64,000 nucleotides of DNA. Source: SHWB01 sp050246875. Lineage in GTDB: Bacteria > Pseudomonadota > Alphaproteobacteria > UBA6615. The DNA lies in the NCBI GenBank assembly GCA_050246875.1, contig JBFWVF010000001.1, forward strand, positions 186,001 to 250,000, in the 5' to 3' direction. A program made the translations under genes and the position numbers. The notes under the pieces are model-generated. The model made no database searches. It was not told the DNA's origin and saw only the letters and a list, made by a program, of their open reading frames with translations. This document shows positions 20,414-29,973 of this stretch, in pieces (positions within the stretch are counted from its first letter, which is position 1; every line of letters begins with the position of its first letter).

Positions 20414-22075
20414 TCATGCCGTGCCCTTGAAGGCGTTGGTGATGGGGTAGCGGCGGTCGCGGCCGAAGGCGCGGCTGGTCAGCTTGACCCCCGGGGGTGC
20501 CTGGCGGCGCTTGTATTCGGCCAGTTCGAGCAGGCGCCAGATGCGCCGCACCGTCGCCGCCTCGTGGCCGCGCGCCACCAACTCCTCGGCGCCGAGGTCC
20601 TCCTCGACCAGCCCGTGCAGGATGCGGTCGAGTTCGGCGTAGGGCGGCAGCGAGTCCTCGTCCTTCTGGTCGGGGCGCAGCTCGGCCGACGGCGGCTTGG
20701 TGATGACGCGCTCGGGCATCACCCGCCCGGCCGGGCCGAGCCCGCCCTCGGGCATGTTCTCGTTGCGCCAGCGGCACAACGCGAACACGTCGGTCTTGTA
20801 GATGTCCTTCAGCACCGAGTAGCCGCCGGCCATGTCGCCGTAGATGGTGGCGTAGCCGACTGACATCTCCGACTTGTTACCGGTCGTCACCAGCATGGCG
20901 CCGGTGGTGTTGCTGATCGCCATCAGCGTGACGCCGCGGATGCGGCTCTGCAGGTTCTCCTTGGTCAGGCCGGCAGACGGCGCGTTGAAGGCGCGCGCCA
21001 GCATGACGTCGAAGGCTTCCATCGCCGGCTCGATCGGCACCGTATCGAGGCGCACGCCCAGCGCCGTCGCAACGGCGGCGGCATCTTCGAGGCTGTCCTG
21101 GCTGGTGAACGGCGACGGCATCATCACGCAATGGACGCGGTCCGGCCCCAGCGCGTCGGCGGCGACGACGGCGGTGATGGCCGAGTCGATACCGCCCGAC
21201 AGGCCGAGCACCACGCCGGGGAAGCCGTTCTTGTTCACGTAGCTGCGCAGGCCCAGCATCATCGCCTGGTAGATGGCGCCGAGGCCCGTCGCCGGCGCGG
21301 CGACCGGTCCCGCCGCGCAGCGCCAGCCGGCCTCCGTGCGCAGCCAGCGCGTCAGCAGCAGCGCCTCGCGGAACATCGGCGCCGAGGCGGCCATGGCGTG
21401 GTCGGCGTTGAGCACGAAGGAGCCGCCGTCGAACACCAGCTCGTCCTGGCCGCCGACCTGGTTGACGTAGGCCAGCGGCAGCCCGGTCTCGGTGATGCGC
21501 GCGACGGCGAGGTTGAGACGGACGTCGGGCTTGGCGCGGTCGTAGGGGCTGCCGTTGAGGAAGACGAGGATCTCGGCGCCGGTCTCGGCCAGCGCCTCGG
21601 CCACGTCGGGCGTCCACATGTCCTCGCAGACGCCGACCCCCAGCCGCACGCCGCGCACGTTCATCGGCCCCGGCAGGTCGCCGGCGTCGAACACGCGCTT
21701 CTCGTCGAACACGCCGTAGTTGGGCAGGTCCCACTTGTCGCGGCGGGTGACGATCCTGCCGCCGTCGAGCAGCACGGCGGCGTTGGTGCGCCGTCCGTCC
21801 TCCAGCCACGGGGCGCCGGCGATGATGGCCGGGCCGCCATCGGCCGTGGCCGCCGCCAGCTTGTCGACCCCGCGCCGCACGGCGGCGAGGAAGGCCGGCT
21901 TCATCACCAGGTCCTCGGGCGGATAGCCGGCCACCGCAAGTTCGGTCGTCACCAGCACGTCGGCGCCGCCGGCGGCCGCCTCGGCCCGCGCCGCGAGGAT
22001 GCGGGCGACATTGCCGTCGATGTCGCCGACCACCGGGTCGAGCTGGGCGAGCGCGATGGTCAGGGTATCCGGCAT
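20414..22075 (-). CDS. nadE: glutamine-dependent NAD+ synthetase
   Basis: The 553-residue protein joins an N-terminal nitrilase-type glutaminase domain to a C-terminal synthetase domain. The glutaminase triad is visible as Glu45 (TTELAVAGYPP), Lys114 (RDKWDLPNYGVFDEKR) and Cys150 (GVGVCEDMW). The synthetase P-loop is LGLSGGIDSA near residue 313. It amidates nicotinate adenine dinucleotide to NAD+, the last step of the pathway. ATG 22075 is the family start. A nicotinate phosphoribosyltransferase gene lies at 26.7-27.8 kb. Confidence 0.96.
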   Translation of the reverse strand: MPDTLTIALAQLDPVVGDIDGNVARILAARAEAAAGGADVLVTTELAVAGYPPEDLVMKPAFLAAVRRGVDKLAAATADGGPAIIAGAPWLEDGRRTNAAVLLDGGRIVTRRDKWDLPNYGVFDEKRVFDAGDLPGPMNVRGVRLGVGVCEDMWTPDVAEALAETGAEILVFLNGSPYDRAKPDVRLNLAVARITETGLPLAYVNQVGGQDELVFDGGSFVLNADHAMAASAPMFREALLLTRWLRTEAGWRCAAGPVAAPATGLGAIYQAMMLGLRSYVNKNGFPGVVLGLSGGIDSAITAVVAADALGPDRVHCVMMPSPFTSQDSLEDAAAVATALGVRLDTVPIEPAMEAFDVMLARAFNAPSAGLTKENLQSRIRGVTLMAISNTTGAMLVTTGNKSEMSVGYATIYGDMAGGYSVLKDIYKTDVFALCRWRNENMPEGGLGPAGRVMPERVITKPPSAELRPDQKDEDSLPPYAELDRILHGLVEEDLGAEELVARGHEAATVRRIWRLLELAEYKRRQAPPGVKLTSRAFGRDRRYPITNAFKGTA

Positions 22076-22265
22076 GGCGCGATACGGCTCCGCGGCGCCG
22101 GACGGCCCGGCGGTCGGGGGGAATGTCGGGAACGGGCCCGCGCCTGTCAATCGGCCGCCCCGCCGCACCGCCTGCCCGCCGCGGTCCGCGGCGTCATGGC
22201 GATGGACGGGCGGCCGCGCCGGGTCTATCCATCGGGGTAGGAACGGGGCCAGAGGACCAGCATTC

Positions 22266-23492
22266 ATGGCCGGCATGGTGACGGTGACGGACGGCCGCGA
22301 GGGATCGGGCTGGCGGCGTCCGGAAGTCCTGCTGCTGCTGCTCGCCGCGGCGATGCCGCTCGCCTCGTCGACGTGGATGGCGCTGCTCAACAACTTCACC
22401 GTCGAGGAAGCCGGCTTCAACGGCGCCGACATCGGCGTCCTGCAATCGATCCGCGAGATCCCCGGCCTGCTGGCCTTCACCTTCATCGGCCTGCTGTTCG
22501 TCTTCCGCGAACAGATCATCGCCTACCTGTCGCTGATCCTGCTCGGCCTCGGCACCATCGCCTTCGCCAACTACCCGACGCATTTCGGCCTGCTGGCGAC
22601 GACCTTCATCCTCTCGGTCGGCTTCCACTACTACGAGACCGCCTCGCAGAGCCTCGCCCTGCAGTTCGCCGAGGCCAAGCGGGCGCCGCTGCTGATCGGG
22701 CGCATGATGTCGACGATGGGCATCGGCTCGATCGTCGCCTTCGCCCTGAGCTGGGTCGGCCTGAAATGGCTCGCGCTCGACATGGCGACGGTGATGACGC
22801 TGGGCGGCGTCGCCACGGTGGCCGTGACGCTGTTCGCCTGGTTGGCCTTCCCGCGCTACCAGGGCGCCGTCAAGCAGCGTCGCCAGTTCGTGCTGCGCCG
22901 GCGCTACTGGCTGTTCTACGCGCTGACCTTCATGAGCGGCGCGCGACGGCAGATCTTCGTCGTCTTCGCCGCATTCCTGCTGGTCGAGAAGTTCGGCGTC
23001 TCGGCTGAGTGGATCGTCGTCCTGTTCCTCGTCAACCAGTTCGCCAACAGCCTGTTCGCGCCGGTGGCGGGGTGGATCGTCGCCCGCATCGGCGAGCGCC
23101 GTTCCTTCATGTTCGAGTATTCCGGCCTGATCGGCATCTTCGCCGCCTATGCCTTCATCGACAATGTGTGGGTCGTCGCCGCCTTCTACGTGCTCGACCA
23201 CATCTTCTATTCGCTGTCGATGGCGATGCGGACCTACTTCCGCAAGATCGCCGATCCCGCCGACATCGCGCCGTCGGCCGGCGTCGCCCTCTCGATCAGC
23301 CACATCGCGGCGGTCTTCCTGCCGGCGCTGTACGGCATGCTGTGGCTGTGGAGTCCCCAGGCGGTGTTCGTCTCCGGGGCAGTTCTGGCTGGCGTCAGCC
23401 TCGCGATGTCGAGGCTCGTGCCGGCCGATCCGCGGCCGGGCAACGAGACCACCCGCGTGCTGCCCGCCGCGGCGCCCGCCCCGGCCGAATGA
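22266..23492 (+). CDS. major facilitator superfamily transporter
   Basis: The 408-residue protein has about twelve hydrophobic segments, starting at residue ~20 (PEVLLLLLAAAMPLASSTW). A cytoplasmic loop FPRYQGAVKQRRQFVLRRR separates two six-helix halves. VARIGERRSFMFEYSGLIG matches the MFS loop 8-9 motif. The start ATG 22266 was preferred because residues before it are in the divergent nadE leader. The substrate is unknown. It diverges from nadE and is followed after 46 bp by an EAL gene on the same strand. Confidence 0.82.
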   Translation: MAGMVTVTDGREGSGWRRPEVLLLLLAAAMPLASSTWMALLNNFTVEEAGFNGADIGVLQSIREIPGLLAFTFIGLLFVFREQIIAYLSLILLGLGTIAFANYPTHFGLLATTFILSVGFHYYETASQSLALQFAEAKRAPLLIGRMMSTMGIGSIVAFALSWVGLKWLALDMATVMTLGGVATVAVTLFAWLAFPRYQGAVKQRRQFVLRRRYWLFYALTFMSGARRQIFVVFAAFLLVEKFGVSAEWIVVLFLVNQFANSLFAPVAGWIVARIGERRSFMFEYSGLIGIFAAYAFIDNVWVVAAFYVLDHIFYSLSMAMRTYFRKIADPADIAPSAGVALSISHIAAVFLPALYGMLWLWSPQAVFVSGAVLAGVSLAMSRLVPADPRPGNETTRVLPAAAPAPAE

Positions 23493-23538
23493 GACACGCG
23501 CCGCCCGGCCGCGTTGCGGGTGAGGTCGAGGCACCCTG

Positions 23539-25104
23539 ATGCGGCCCGCCCTGCGCCACGTCCTCGTCGTCGCGGCGGTCGTAGTGGCGACGGGCGTCAG
23601 CGCCGGCGCGGCGTGGCTTGGCGGGCGCGAGGTGGCTGTCGACGCTGCGATGCAACGGCTGCACGCCTACAACGCCGGCGTCCTGCGCGATGCCCATGCC
23701 GTGGTCCACGAAGCCATTGAGCTGCTCGGCCATGTCGAGGAGAGCGCCCTCCCGCGCTGTTCCGAAGCGCAGCTCACCTACTTGCGCCAACTCGTCTTCC
23801 GCGCCCGCTTCGTGCGCGATCTTGGCCAGTACGCCGACCGCCACCTCGTCTGCACCAGCGGCCTCGGCGTGCTGGAGAAGCCGTTTCCGGAAGGCGTCCC
23901 GGACCTGATCACGCCGGACGACTACCGCATCCACGCCAGCACCGGCCTGCTGATCGCTCCGGGCACACAGGCGCTGGTCGTCCAGCATGGCGAGGCCAGC
24001 GCCGTGATCGACCCGCGTGCGCTGGCCGAACTCGAAACGCCACCGCTGAAGTTCGTGCTCTACCTGTTCGACCCGCTGAGCGAATACAGCGTGCGTGCCG
24101 GCGGCACCGCCGACACGGCCAGCGCCGACGTGCTGGCGGGCCGGCTGCCGACGCGCGGCAACGGCATGCTGACGTCGAGCGGCTGCTCGCCGCACTTCTA
24201 CATGTGCGTGGTCTCGCGCCTGCCGATCGCGGCGGCCCTTGAGTCCGAACCCTATGTGCCGACCGGCTTCGCCGCCCTCGGCGGGGTCGCCGGTTTCGGC
24301 CTGTCACTGGCCGGCGTGGCGCTGCTGCGCCGGGAGCGGGCGATGCATGTGCGCCTGCTGCGCGCCGCACGAAGCGGCGAGCTGGACGTCGAGTACCAGC
24401 CGATCGTCGATCTCGCCACGCGGACCACGGTCGGCGCCGAGGCCCTGCTGCGCTGGACCGACCGGACCGGCGAGCGCATCGGGCCCGACGTGTTCGTGGC
24501 GCTGGCCGAGGAGCGCGGCTTCGTCGGGGAACTGACGCGCGCCGCCGTCATCCGCATCGGCGAGGAACTGGCGGACACGCTGCGGCAGCGCCGCGACCTG
24601 TCGATCTCCATCAACGCCGCGCCGGAGGACCTCACCGGCCCCGGCCTCGCCGAGGCGCTCGGCACGCACCTGCTGGCGCGCGGCGTCGCGCCGGGGCAGA
24701 TCACCATCGAGATCACCGAGCGCGACGCGACCGACCGCGTGGTCGCCGGCGACGTCATCGCCCAGCTTCGCCGCCAGGGTTTCCGCGTCACCATCGACGA
24801 CTTCGGCACCGGCTATTCGAGCCTCGGCCACCTGCACGAGCTGGAAGTCGACGCCCTCAAGATCGACAAGAGCTTCACCGCCTCGGCCGGCACCGACTCG
24901 CCGCGCGCCGAAATCGCCGAACAGGTGCTGGCTCTCGCCCGCAGCTTCGACCTGTCGGTGGTCGTCGAGGGCATCGAGACGGAAACACAGGCGGAATGGT
25001 TCCGTGTCCGCGGCGCCCCGCGCGGCCAGGGTTGGCTCTACGGCCGGTCGGTGCCGTTCGACCTGTTCCTCGCCCGGCTGCGGCACGAGGCCGAGGACGC
25101 CTGA
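23539..25104 (+). CDS. CSS-motif cyclic-di-GMP phosphodiesterase (EAL domain)
   Basis: The 521-residue inner-membrane protein has an N-terminal helix (residues ~8-28) and a periplasmic CSS-type domain with Cys residues in PRCSEAQLT and LVCTSGLGV plus a later SSGCSPHFYMC. A second helix lies near residue 240, followed by a cytoplasmic EAL domain. The catalytic set appears complete: EALLRW, SINAAPEDL, EITERD, DDFGTGYSSLGHL, LKIDKSF, VVVEGIET and QGWLYG. It should hydrolyse c-di-GMP, with activity set by periplasmic thiol state as known for CSS-EAL proteins. No GGDEF partner is nearby. Confidence 0.93.
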   Translation: MRPALRHVLVVAAVVVATGVSAGAAWLGGREVAVDAAMQRLHAYNAGVLRDAHAVVHEAIELLGHVEESALPRCSEAQLTYLRQLVFRARFVRDLGQYADRHLVCTSGLGVLEKPFPEGVPDLITPDDYRIHASTGLLIAPGTQALVVQHGEASAVIDPRALAELETPPLKFVLYLFDPLSEYSVRAGGTADTASADVLAGRLPTRGNGMLTSSGCSPHFYMCVVSRLPIAAALESEPYVPTGFAALGGVAGFGLSLAGVALLRRERAMHVRLLRAARSGELDVEYQPIVDLATRTTVGAEALLRWTDRTGERIGPDVFVALAEERGFVGELTRAAVIRIGEELADTLRQRRDLSISINAAPEDLTGPGLAEALGTHLLARGVAPGQITIEITERDATDRVVAGDVIAQLRRQGFRVTIDDFGTGYSSLGHLHELEVDALKIDKSFTASAGTDSPRAEIAEQVLALARSFDLSVVVEGIETETQAEWFRVRGAPRGQGWLYGRSVPFDLFLARLRHEAEDA

Positions 25105-25180
25105 GCCGCGTCCGCCGCTGCGGCCCGCGGCCGGCAGGGCTATGATCGCGCGGGGCCGGGGCGCATCCGGGGGTACGGAC

Positions 25181-26677
25181 ATGAGCGATCGGTCGGCGGA
25201 CGGCGGTGACGGCCGCCAGGTCATCGGCAGCGTCGAGTACCACGTCGCCGCCAGCGGCTATTTCGAGCGGCGCGGCCTGCGCCGCTACGCCGGCGTCTGG
25301 TCGCTCTGGGCGCTCGGCGTCGGCGCGGTCATTTCCGGCGACTTCTTCGGCTGGAACTTTGGCCTCGCGGCCGGCGGCTTCGGCGGCCTGCTGATCGCCA
25401 CCGGCATCATCGCCGTGATGTACGTCGCCATGTGCTTCTCGCTCGCCGAGATGTCGCCGGCCCTGCCGCACACCGGCGGCGCCTACTCCTTCGGCCGCTC
25501 GGCGATGGGGCCGTGGGGAGGCTTCGTCACCGGGCTCGCCGAGAACATGGAGTATGTGCTGACGCCGGCCGTCATCGTCGTCGGCATCGGCGGCTACATG
25601 GGCGCGATCTTCAACGAATGGCTCGGCATCGACATCGCCGCGCCGGTGTGGTGGCTGATCGCCTACGCCGTGTTCGTCGGCCTCAATTTCTGGGGCGTCG
25701 AGATCACCTTCCGCTTCACCGTGTTCATCACCTTCCTCGCGCTGGCGATCCTGCTGGTGTTCTGGATCGGCGCCATTCCCCATTTCTCGTGGGAGCGCGC
25801 GCTCGACGTGGCGCCGACCGAAGGCAATGGCGCGTTCCTGCCGCATGGCTGGTCGGGCGTCGCCGCCGCCCTGCCCTTCGCCATCTGGTTCTACCTGGCG
25901 ATCGAGCAACTGCCGCTGGCCGCCGAGGAGAGCCACGACCCGAAGCGCGACATGCCGCGCGGCCTGCTGTGGGGCATCGCCACGCTCATCGTCGCCTCGC
26001 TGCTGACGCTGTTCCTCAACGCCGGCATCGCGCCCGGCGCCACCGCCGTCGGCGCCTCCAGCGAGCCGCTGTTCCTCGCCTTCAAGACCATATTCGGCGA
26101 GGGCACCGGGGCGGCGCTGCTGGCCCTGATCGCGGTGGCCGGGCTGGTCGCCAGCTTCCACACGATCATCTACGCCTACGGCCGCAACATCTACTCGCTG
26201 TCGCGCGCCGGCTACTTCCCGCACTGGCTGTCGCTCACCCACGACACCCGCAAGACGCCGCACGTCGCCCTCGTGGCCGGCGCCGTCGTCGGCTACGCCG
26301 TGGCGCTGGTCATCGAGTTCGGCGGCGCGTGGTTCGGCGGCGTGCCGGTCGGCGCGGTGCTGCTGAACATGGCGGTGTTCGGCGCCGTCATCGCCTACAT
26401 CATGCAGATGGCGAGCTTCGTGCTGCTGCGCCGCAACCTGCCGCACATCGAGCGGCCCTATGTCAGCCCGCTGGGCAATGCCGGCGCCGTCGTCGCCGGC
26501 CTCATCGCCGCCGTGACGCTGGTGTTCCTGTTCCTCAACCCGGCCTATGTGGTGGGCGTCTACGGCTGCGCCGTCTGGTTCGCGCTCGGCCTCGTCTACT
26601 TCGCGCTGCGCGGCCGCCGCGCCCTGGTCTACTCGCCCGAGGAGGCGTTCGCCGTCGAGGCCCGCCGCAAGACCTGA
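25181..26677 (+). CDS. APC-family amino acid permease, ethanolamine-permease type
   Basis: The 498-residue protein has about twelve membrane segments in the APC fold. The helix-1 region WALGVGAVISGDFFGWNFGL and EMSPALPHTGGAYSFGRSAM closely resemble ethanolamine permeases of the Eat/EutP-like group. The conserved helix-6 region is FAIWFYLAIEQLPLAAEE. ATG 25181 follows a GGGGGT-rich leader and is the first sensible start. No ethanolamine ammonia-lyase gene is in the window, so the substrate is a family-based inference. Confidence 0.85.
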   Translation: MSDRSADGGDGRQVIGSVEYHVAASGYFERRGLRRYAGVWSLWALGVGAVISGDFFGWNFGLAAGGFGGLLIATGIIAVMYVAMCFSLAEMSPALPHTGGAYSFGRSAMGPWGGFVTGLAENMEYVLTPAVIVVGIGGYMGAIFNEWLGIDIAAPVWWLIAYAVFVGLNFWGVEITFRFTVFITFLALAILLVFWIGAIPHFSWERALDVAPTEGNGAFLPHGWSGVAAALPFAIWFYLAIEQLPLAAEESHDPKRDMPRGLLWGIATLIVASLLTLFLNAGIAPGATAVGASSEPLFLAFKTIFGEGTGAALLALIAVAGLVASFHTIIYAYGRNIYSLSRAGYFPHWLSLTHDTRKTPHVALVAGAVVGYAVALVIEFGGAWFGGVPVGAVLLNMAVFGAVIAYIMQMASFVLLRRNLPHIERPYVSPLGNAGAVVAGLIAAVTLVFLFLNPAYVVGVYGCAVWFALGLVYFALRGRRALVYSPEEAFAVEARRKT

Positions 26678-26687
26678 GCCGCGCGCC

Positions 26688-27833
26688 TCAGCGCCGGTGC
26701 AGGAACTCGCGGCCGACCTTCACCCGCCTGACGCCGTTGTATTCGACGATGTCGGCGGTGGCGTAGGTCTCGTGCCAGTCTTCCGGCAGGAACGAGCCGG
26801 TGCCGACGACGTCGATGGGGGCGCTGGCGACGGCCATTACCTTGCACTTGGCCGGGCCGAACCCCGACGAGACGACGATCCTCACCGCGCCGAAGCCGGC
26901 GGCATCGAGCGTCTCGCGCAGGTGCCAGATGGCGGCGGCCGAGACGCCGGGGCCGATGAGGTTGCGCAGTTCGCTTTCCGAGCGGTAGCCGCGCGTCGCG
27001 TCGGGCACGTGGCGTTCGAGCACGGCGTAGGACGCGGTCGGATCGAGGCCCTCGGCATAGCGGCCGCCCGGCGTGTCGAGGCGCAGCGAGAGCTGCCCCG
27101 CCGCCGCGAGGTCCGGGAAGCGGCGCGCGACGGCGAGGGAATCGGTGATCTCCTGGCCGAAATAGTCGACCAGCACCGTCATCGGCTCGCCGGGGAAGGT
27201 CTCGGCGTACATCTCGGCAGCGCGCACGGTCGAGCCGGCGTAGCCGATCAGCGCGTGCGGCATGGTGCCGAGGCCGCGCTCGCGGCCGAAGTAGTGCGCC
27301 GTGGCGTCGGTGGCGTTGCCGACGAAGCCGACGGCGCCGACCTTGCGCTTTGCCCGCGCCGAGCCGACCGAGGCGGCGTAGGCCATCAGCTCGGCCATGT
27401 CCGCCCCGGTGCAGTGGCGGGCGTCGAAGGCGAGGAAGGCCGTCTTCGGCAGGTCCATGCACATCGCCGAGGCGTTGTAGGCGGCGACGCAGGCGGCGCC
27501 GAGCTTCTGCAGGTACAGCGTCTCGAGGTCGACGAGGTTGTAGAAGGAGCCGGTGAGGTAGAACAGCGGCTCGCCGGCGCCGACCCACTTGCCCTCGGGG
27601 AAGCGCTGCTCGATCTCGACCGGCGCATTGCGCGCGGCGCTGACGGCGCGGATCCAGTCGAGCGCCAGCCGTGGCGCGGCGACGACGGGCCGGCGCATGA
27701 ACACGGCGTAGGTCACGGTCTGGTCGCCGAAGCGGCCGACCGTGGCACGGGTGCGGTTGAAGTAGGTGTCGGTCAGGCGCGCGATGTCGTCCTCGGCCGG
27801 GCGCGGCATCGCGCGGGTCTCCAGCGAATCCAT
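26688..27833 (-). CDS. nicotinate phosphoribosyltransferase
   Basis: The 381-residue protein has the NAPRT architecture: N-terminal TDTYFNRTR, GKWVGAGEPLFYLTGSFYNL, FDARHCTGAD, MPHALIGYAGST and RLDTPGGRYAEGLDP, the last being phosphate/PRPP-binding segments. It converts nicotinate and PRPP to nicotinate mononucleotide in NAD salvage. A GGAG site precedes ATG 27833; longer upstream frames are unsupported. It is convergent with the permease (10 bp gap). With nadE in the same window it covers entry and exit of the Preiss-Handler route. Confidence 0.88.
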   Translation of the reverse strand: MDSLETRAMPRPAEDDIARLTDTYFNRTRATVGRFGDQTVTYAVFMRRPVVAAPRLALDWIRAVSAARNAPVEIEQRFPEGKWVGAGEPLFYLTGSFYNLVDLETLYLQKLGAACVAAYNASAMCMDLPKTAFLAFDARHCTGADMAELMAYAASVGSARAKRKVGAVGFVGNATDATAHYFGRERGLGTMPHALIGYAGSTVRAAEMYAETFPGEPMTVLVDYFGQEITDSLAVARRFPDLAAAGQLSLRLDTPGGRYAEGLDPTASYAVLERHVPDATRGYRSESELRNLIGPGVSAAAIWHLRETLDAAGFGAVRIVVSSGFGPAKCKVMAVASAPIDVVGTGSFLPEDWHETYATADIVEYNGVRRVKVGREFLHRR

Positions 27834-28052
27834 CTTCTTCTCCGCCCCGCCGCGGGGTCCGGCCCCGCGTGTTCCCCCGGGGCCGGCATCATCGCGCGTC
27901 CGGCGCGCCGGCGAAAGCCCCGCGCGGCCGGCGGGCGCGGCCGGCGGCGCCCATGCGCCGGGGTGGACGGCCCCATCCGCACGCTGCGCGGGACCGGTGG
28001 GCAGGCCGTCGTATAGTCTCGCCGGGTCCGTCAGCCGGGAGCCGTACTCAGC

Positions 28053-28487
28053 ATGGAACAGGGCTTTCGCCGCGTCGTTACCGGTCACGATCCGTCCGGC
28101 CGTTCGATTGTCGCCCTCGACGACACGCCGGCTTCGGTGACGCTCGGCACGGCCGGGGACCGCCGCGTCCTGACCGAGTTCTGGGCGACCGTCGCGACAG
28201 GCCCCGGCACGGCCGGCGGGGGCTTCAGCGAGATCCGCTTCGTCGACATGCCGGCCGGCAGCCGCCGCGAGATGCACCGCACCGACACGGTCGACTACGG
28301 CATCGTGCTCGCCGGCGAGGTCTGGATGGTCCTCGATGTCGGCGAGACGCTGCTGCGCACGGGCGATGTCGTCGTCCAGCGCGGCACGAACCACGCGTGG
28401 CAGAACCGTTCGGGCCGGCCGGCCCGCATGGCCTTCGTCAACCTCGGCGGCCAGACGACCAACGCGAAACGCTGCCCGGCCGTCTGA
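28053..28487 (+). CDS. cupin-domain protein
   Basis: The 144-residue protein is a single small cupin. The barrel core is MHRTDTVDYGIVLAGEVWMVLD followed by LLRTGDVVVQRGTNHAWQN. The first motif keeps a His and a Glu and the second keeps NH, so a metal site is possible but incomplete compared with classical GX5HXH cupins. It is followed 47 bp later by a 2-hydroxyacid dehydrogenase, with which it is probably cotranscribed. Such small cupins often act on, or sense, small organic acids. No specific function is assigned. Confidence 0.82.
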   Translation: MEQGFRRVVTGHDPSGRSIVALDDTPASVTLGTAGDRRVLTEFWATVATGPGTAGGGFSEIRFVDMPAGSRREMHRTDTVDYGIVLAGEVWMVLDVGETLLRTGDVVVQRGTNHAWQNRSGRPARMAFVNLGGQTTNAKRCPAV

Positions 28488-28534
28488 GGCAGCCGGCCGC
28501 GCGTGGCTCACCAAGCAAGAAGAAGGGCAATCGC

Positions 28535-29632
28535 ATGAAACCGAGAGTGTTCGTCTTCCAGCCGATCCCGCAGGTCGCCATCGACACGCTGCTGCCCGTC
28601 GCCGAGGTGACGGTCTATCCCCACCTCGACCGCATGATCAGCATGGACGAGATGATCGGCGCGGCGCAGCGCCACGACTACCTGCTGGCGCTGCACGAGA
28701 ACTTCGTCCCGGCCGAGGTGATGCGCGCCAACCCGAACCTCAAGGGCATCGGCATCCTCGGCAACAAGACGGCGATGGTCGACTTCGACGTGGCGCTGGA
28801 ACTGAAGATCCCGGTGGTCAGCATCGGCCGCCACGGCATTCCCGGCGGCGGGCCGAACAAGAACACCGCCGACCTCACCGTGGCGCTGGTCCTCAACCTC
28901 GCCTACCGCGTCATCGAGGCCGACCGCTACACCCATGCCGGCAAGTTCAAGCAGAACCAGACCATGGCGCTGATGGGCGTCGGCTGCTCCGGCAACACCG
29001 TCGGCATGATCGGGCTCGGCGGCATGGGCGAGTACATGGCGCCGGTGTTCCGCGCCCTCGACATGCGCGTGATCTACAACAAGCGCACGCGGCTCGCGCC
29101 CGAGGTCGAGAGGAAATTCGACGTTGAGTGGGTCGACAGCATGGACGAGGTGTTCCGCCAGGCCGACTTCCTCGTCGTCGCCGTGCCGCTGACGCACGAG
29201 ACGGCCGACCTCATCACGGCCCGCCACTTCGACCTGATGAAGCCGACCGCCTTCTTCATCAACACCGCGCGCGGCCGCATCGTCGTCGAGCAGGACCTCA
29301 TCGACGCCCTGCAGCAGAAGAAGATCGCCGGCGCCGCGCTCGACGTCTATGCCACCGAGCCGCCCGAGCGCTGGGAGGTCGAGGTGCCGGAGGCGCTGTG
29401 CAAGATGGACAACGTCATCCTCATTCCGCACAACGGCGGCGCCACCTGGCAGACGCGCGGCTTCATGCTCAACACGCTCTCCGAAGGCATCGCCGCGCTG
29501 ATCCGCGGCGAGAAGCCGGCCTCGCTGCTCAACCCCGAGGTTTACGGCGGCCCGAAGAAATACCCCGACCTCTACGGCCGCGGCCCCGCCGTCCCCGTCA
29601 CCGAGGGCGGCCCGGCGATCTACCTGTATTGA
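28535..29632 (+). CDS. D-2-hydroxyacid dehydrogenase, NAD-binding
   Basis: The 365-residue protein has the two-domain D-isomer dehydrogenase fold. The Rossmann motif is GMIGLGGMGEYM near residue 153. The catalytic Arg is in NTARGRIV, the Glu in DVYATEPPERW and the His in IPHNGGATWQT. It interconverts a 2-oxoacid and a D-2-hydroxyacid, and is somewhat longer than plain D-lactate or glycerate enzymes because of a C-terminal extension (GGPKKYPDLYGRGPAVPVTE). The start ATG 28535 follows AGAAGGG. The substrate is unknown. The partner gene is the upstream cupin. Confidence 0.9.
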   Translation: MKPRVFVFQPIPQVAIDTLLPVAEVTVYPHLDRMISMDEMIGAAQRHDYLLALHENFVPAEVMRANPNLKGIGILGNKTAMVDFDVALELKIPVVSIGRHGIPGGGPNKNTADLTVALVLNLAYRVIEADRYTHAGKFKQNQTMALMGVGCSGNTVGMIGLGGMGEYMAPVFRALDMRVIYNKRTRLAPEVERKFDVEWVDSMDEVFRQADFLVVAVPLTHETADLITARHFDLMKPTAFFINTARGRIVVEQDLIDALQQKKIAGAALDVYATEPPERWEVEVPEALCKMDNVILIPHNGGATWQTRGFMLNTLSEGIAALIRGEKPASLLNPEVYGGPKKYPDLYGRGPAVPVTEGGPAIYLY

Positions 29633-29648
29633 GCCCCTCCGCCGGGAA

Positions 29649-29684
29649 CCCTCTCCGCCCCCCGCACGCGGGGAGCGGAGAGGG
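29649..29684. repeat. palindromic repeat, copy 1 (GGGGAGCGGAGAGGG family)
   Basis: An imperfect hairpin starts CCCTCTCCG and ends CGGAGAGGG, with a further CCCCGC/GCGGGG pairing inside. Its right arm, GGGGAGCGGAGAGGG at 29670-29684, recurs exactly at 29959-29973 and 31320-31334. It lies 17 bp after the 2-hydroxyacid dehydrogenase stop and may also help terminate that transcript. Confidence 0.7.
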
Positions 29685-29940
29685 AGCCACCAGGACATCT
29701 CGCCCAAAGGGAGAGGGAAGACAGCGAAGGACGAGGCCCGTGGCGGCGGTGAAGGAATGACGGCGAGCGGGCTGGCGATGGGCTGGCTGGCTCGCCGGGA
29801 GGCCCCCGCGCCACGTCGCCGCGTCCGCGTGTTCCCCCTGACGAGACGGTTTGCAGGCCGGAGTTTCTACCCGAAAGCGGAAATAAACCCGTCCCGTTCC
29901 GCCTCACGGAATGACGGGCGGCGCCCCTCCCCTCACCCTG
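29685..29940. other. non-coding stretch, no gene recognised
   Basis: No convincing coding frame, promoter or RNA gene was seen here. The composition is locally lower in GC around 29840-29920. The stretch separates the first palindromic repeat from the duplicated aroG end. Short frames here have no recognisable domains. Confidence 0.5.
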
Positions 29941-29973
29941 CCCTCTCCCCTCCCCCGAGGGGAGCGGAGAGGG
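29941..29973. repeat. palindromic repeat, copy 2, at the edge of the duplicated block
   Basis: The sequence CCCTCTCCCCTCC... folds on ...GGGGAGCGGAGAGGG as a hairpin. Its right arm is identical to copies at 29670 and 31320 and marks the left border of the direct duplication of the aroG 3' region. Confidence 0.7.

Noticed and set aside
17014..20430. 1138-codon open frame on the plus strand
   Set aside because: It is a GC-driven shadow running antisense to cimA, cysS and gltX, whose products have complete catalytic motifs; its translation is low-complexity Arg/Ala/Gly-rich.
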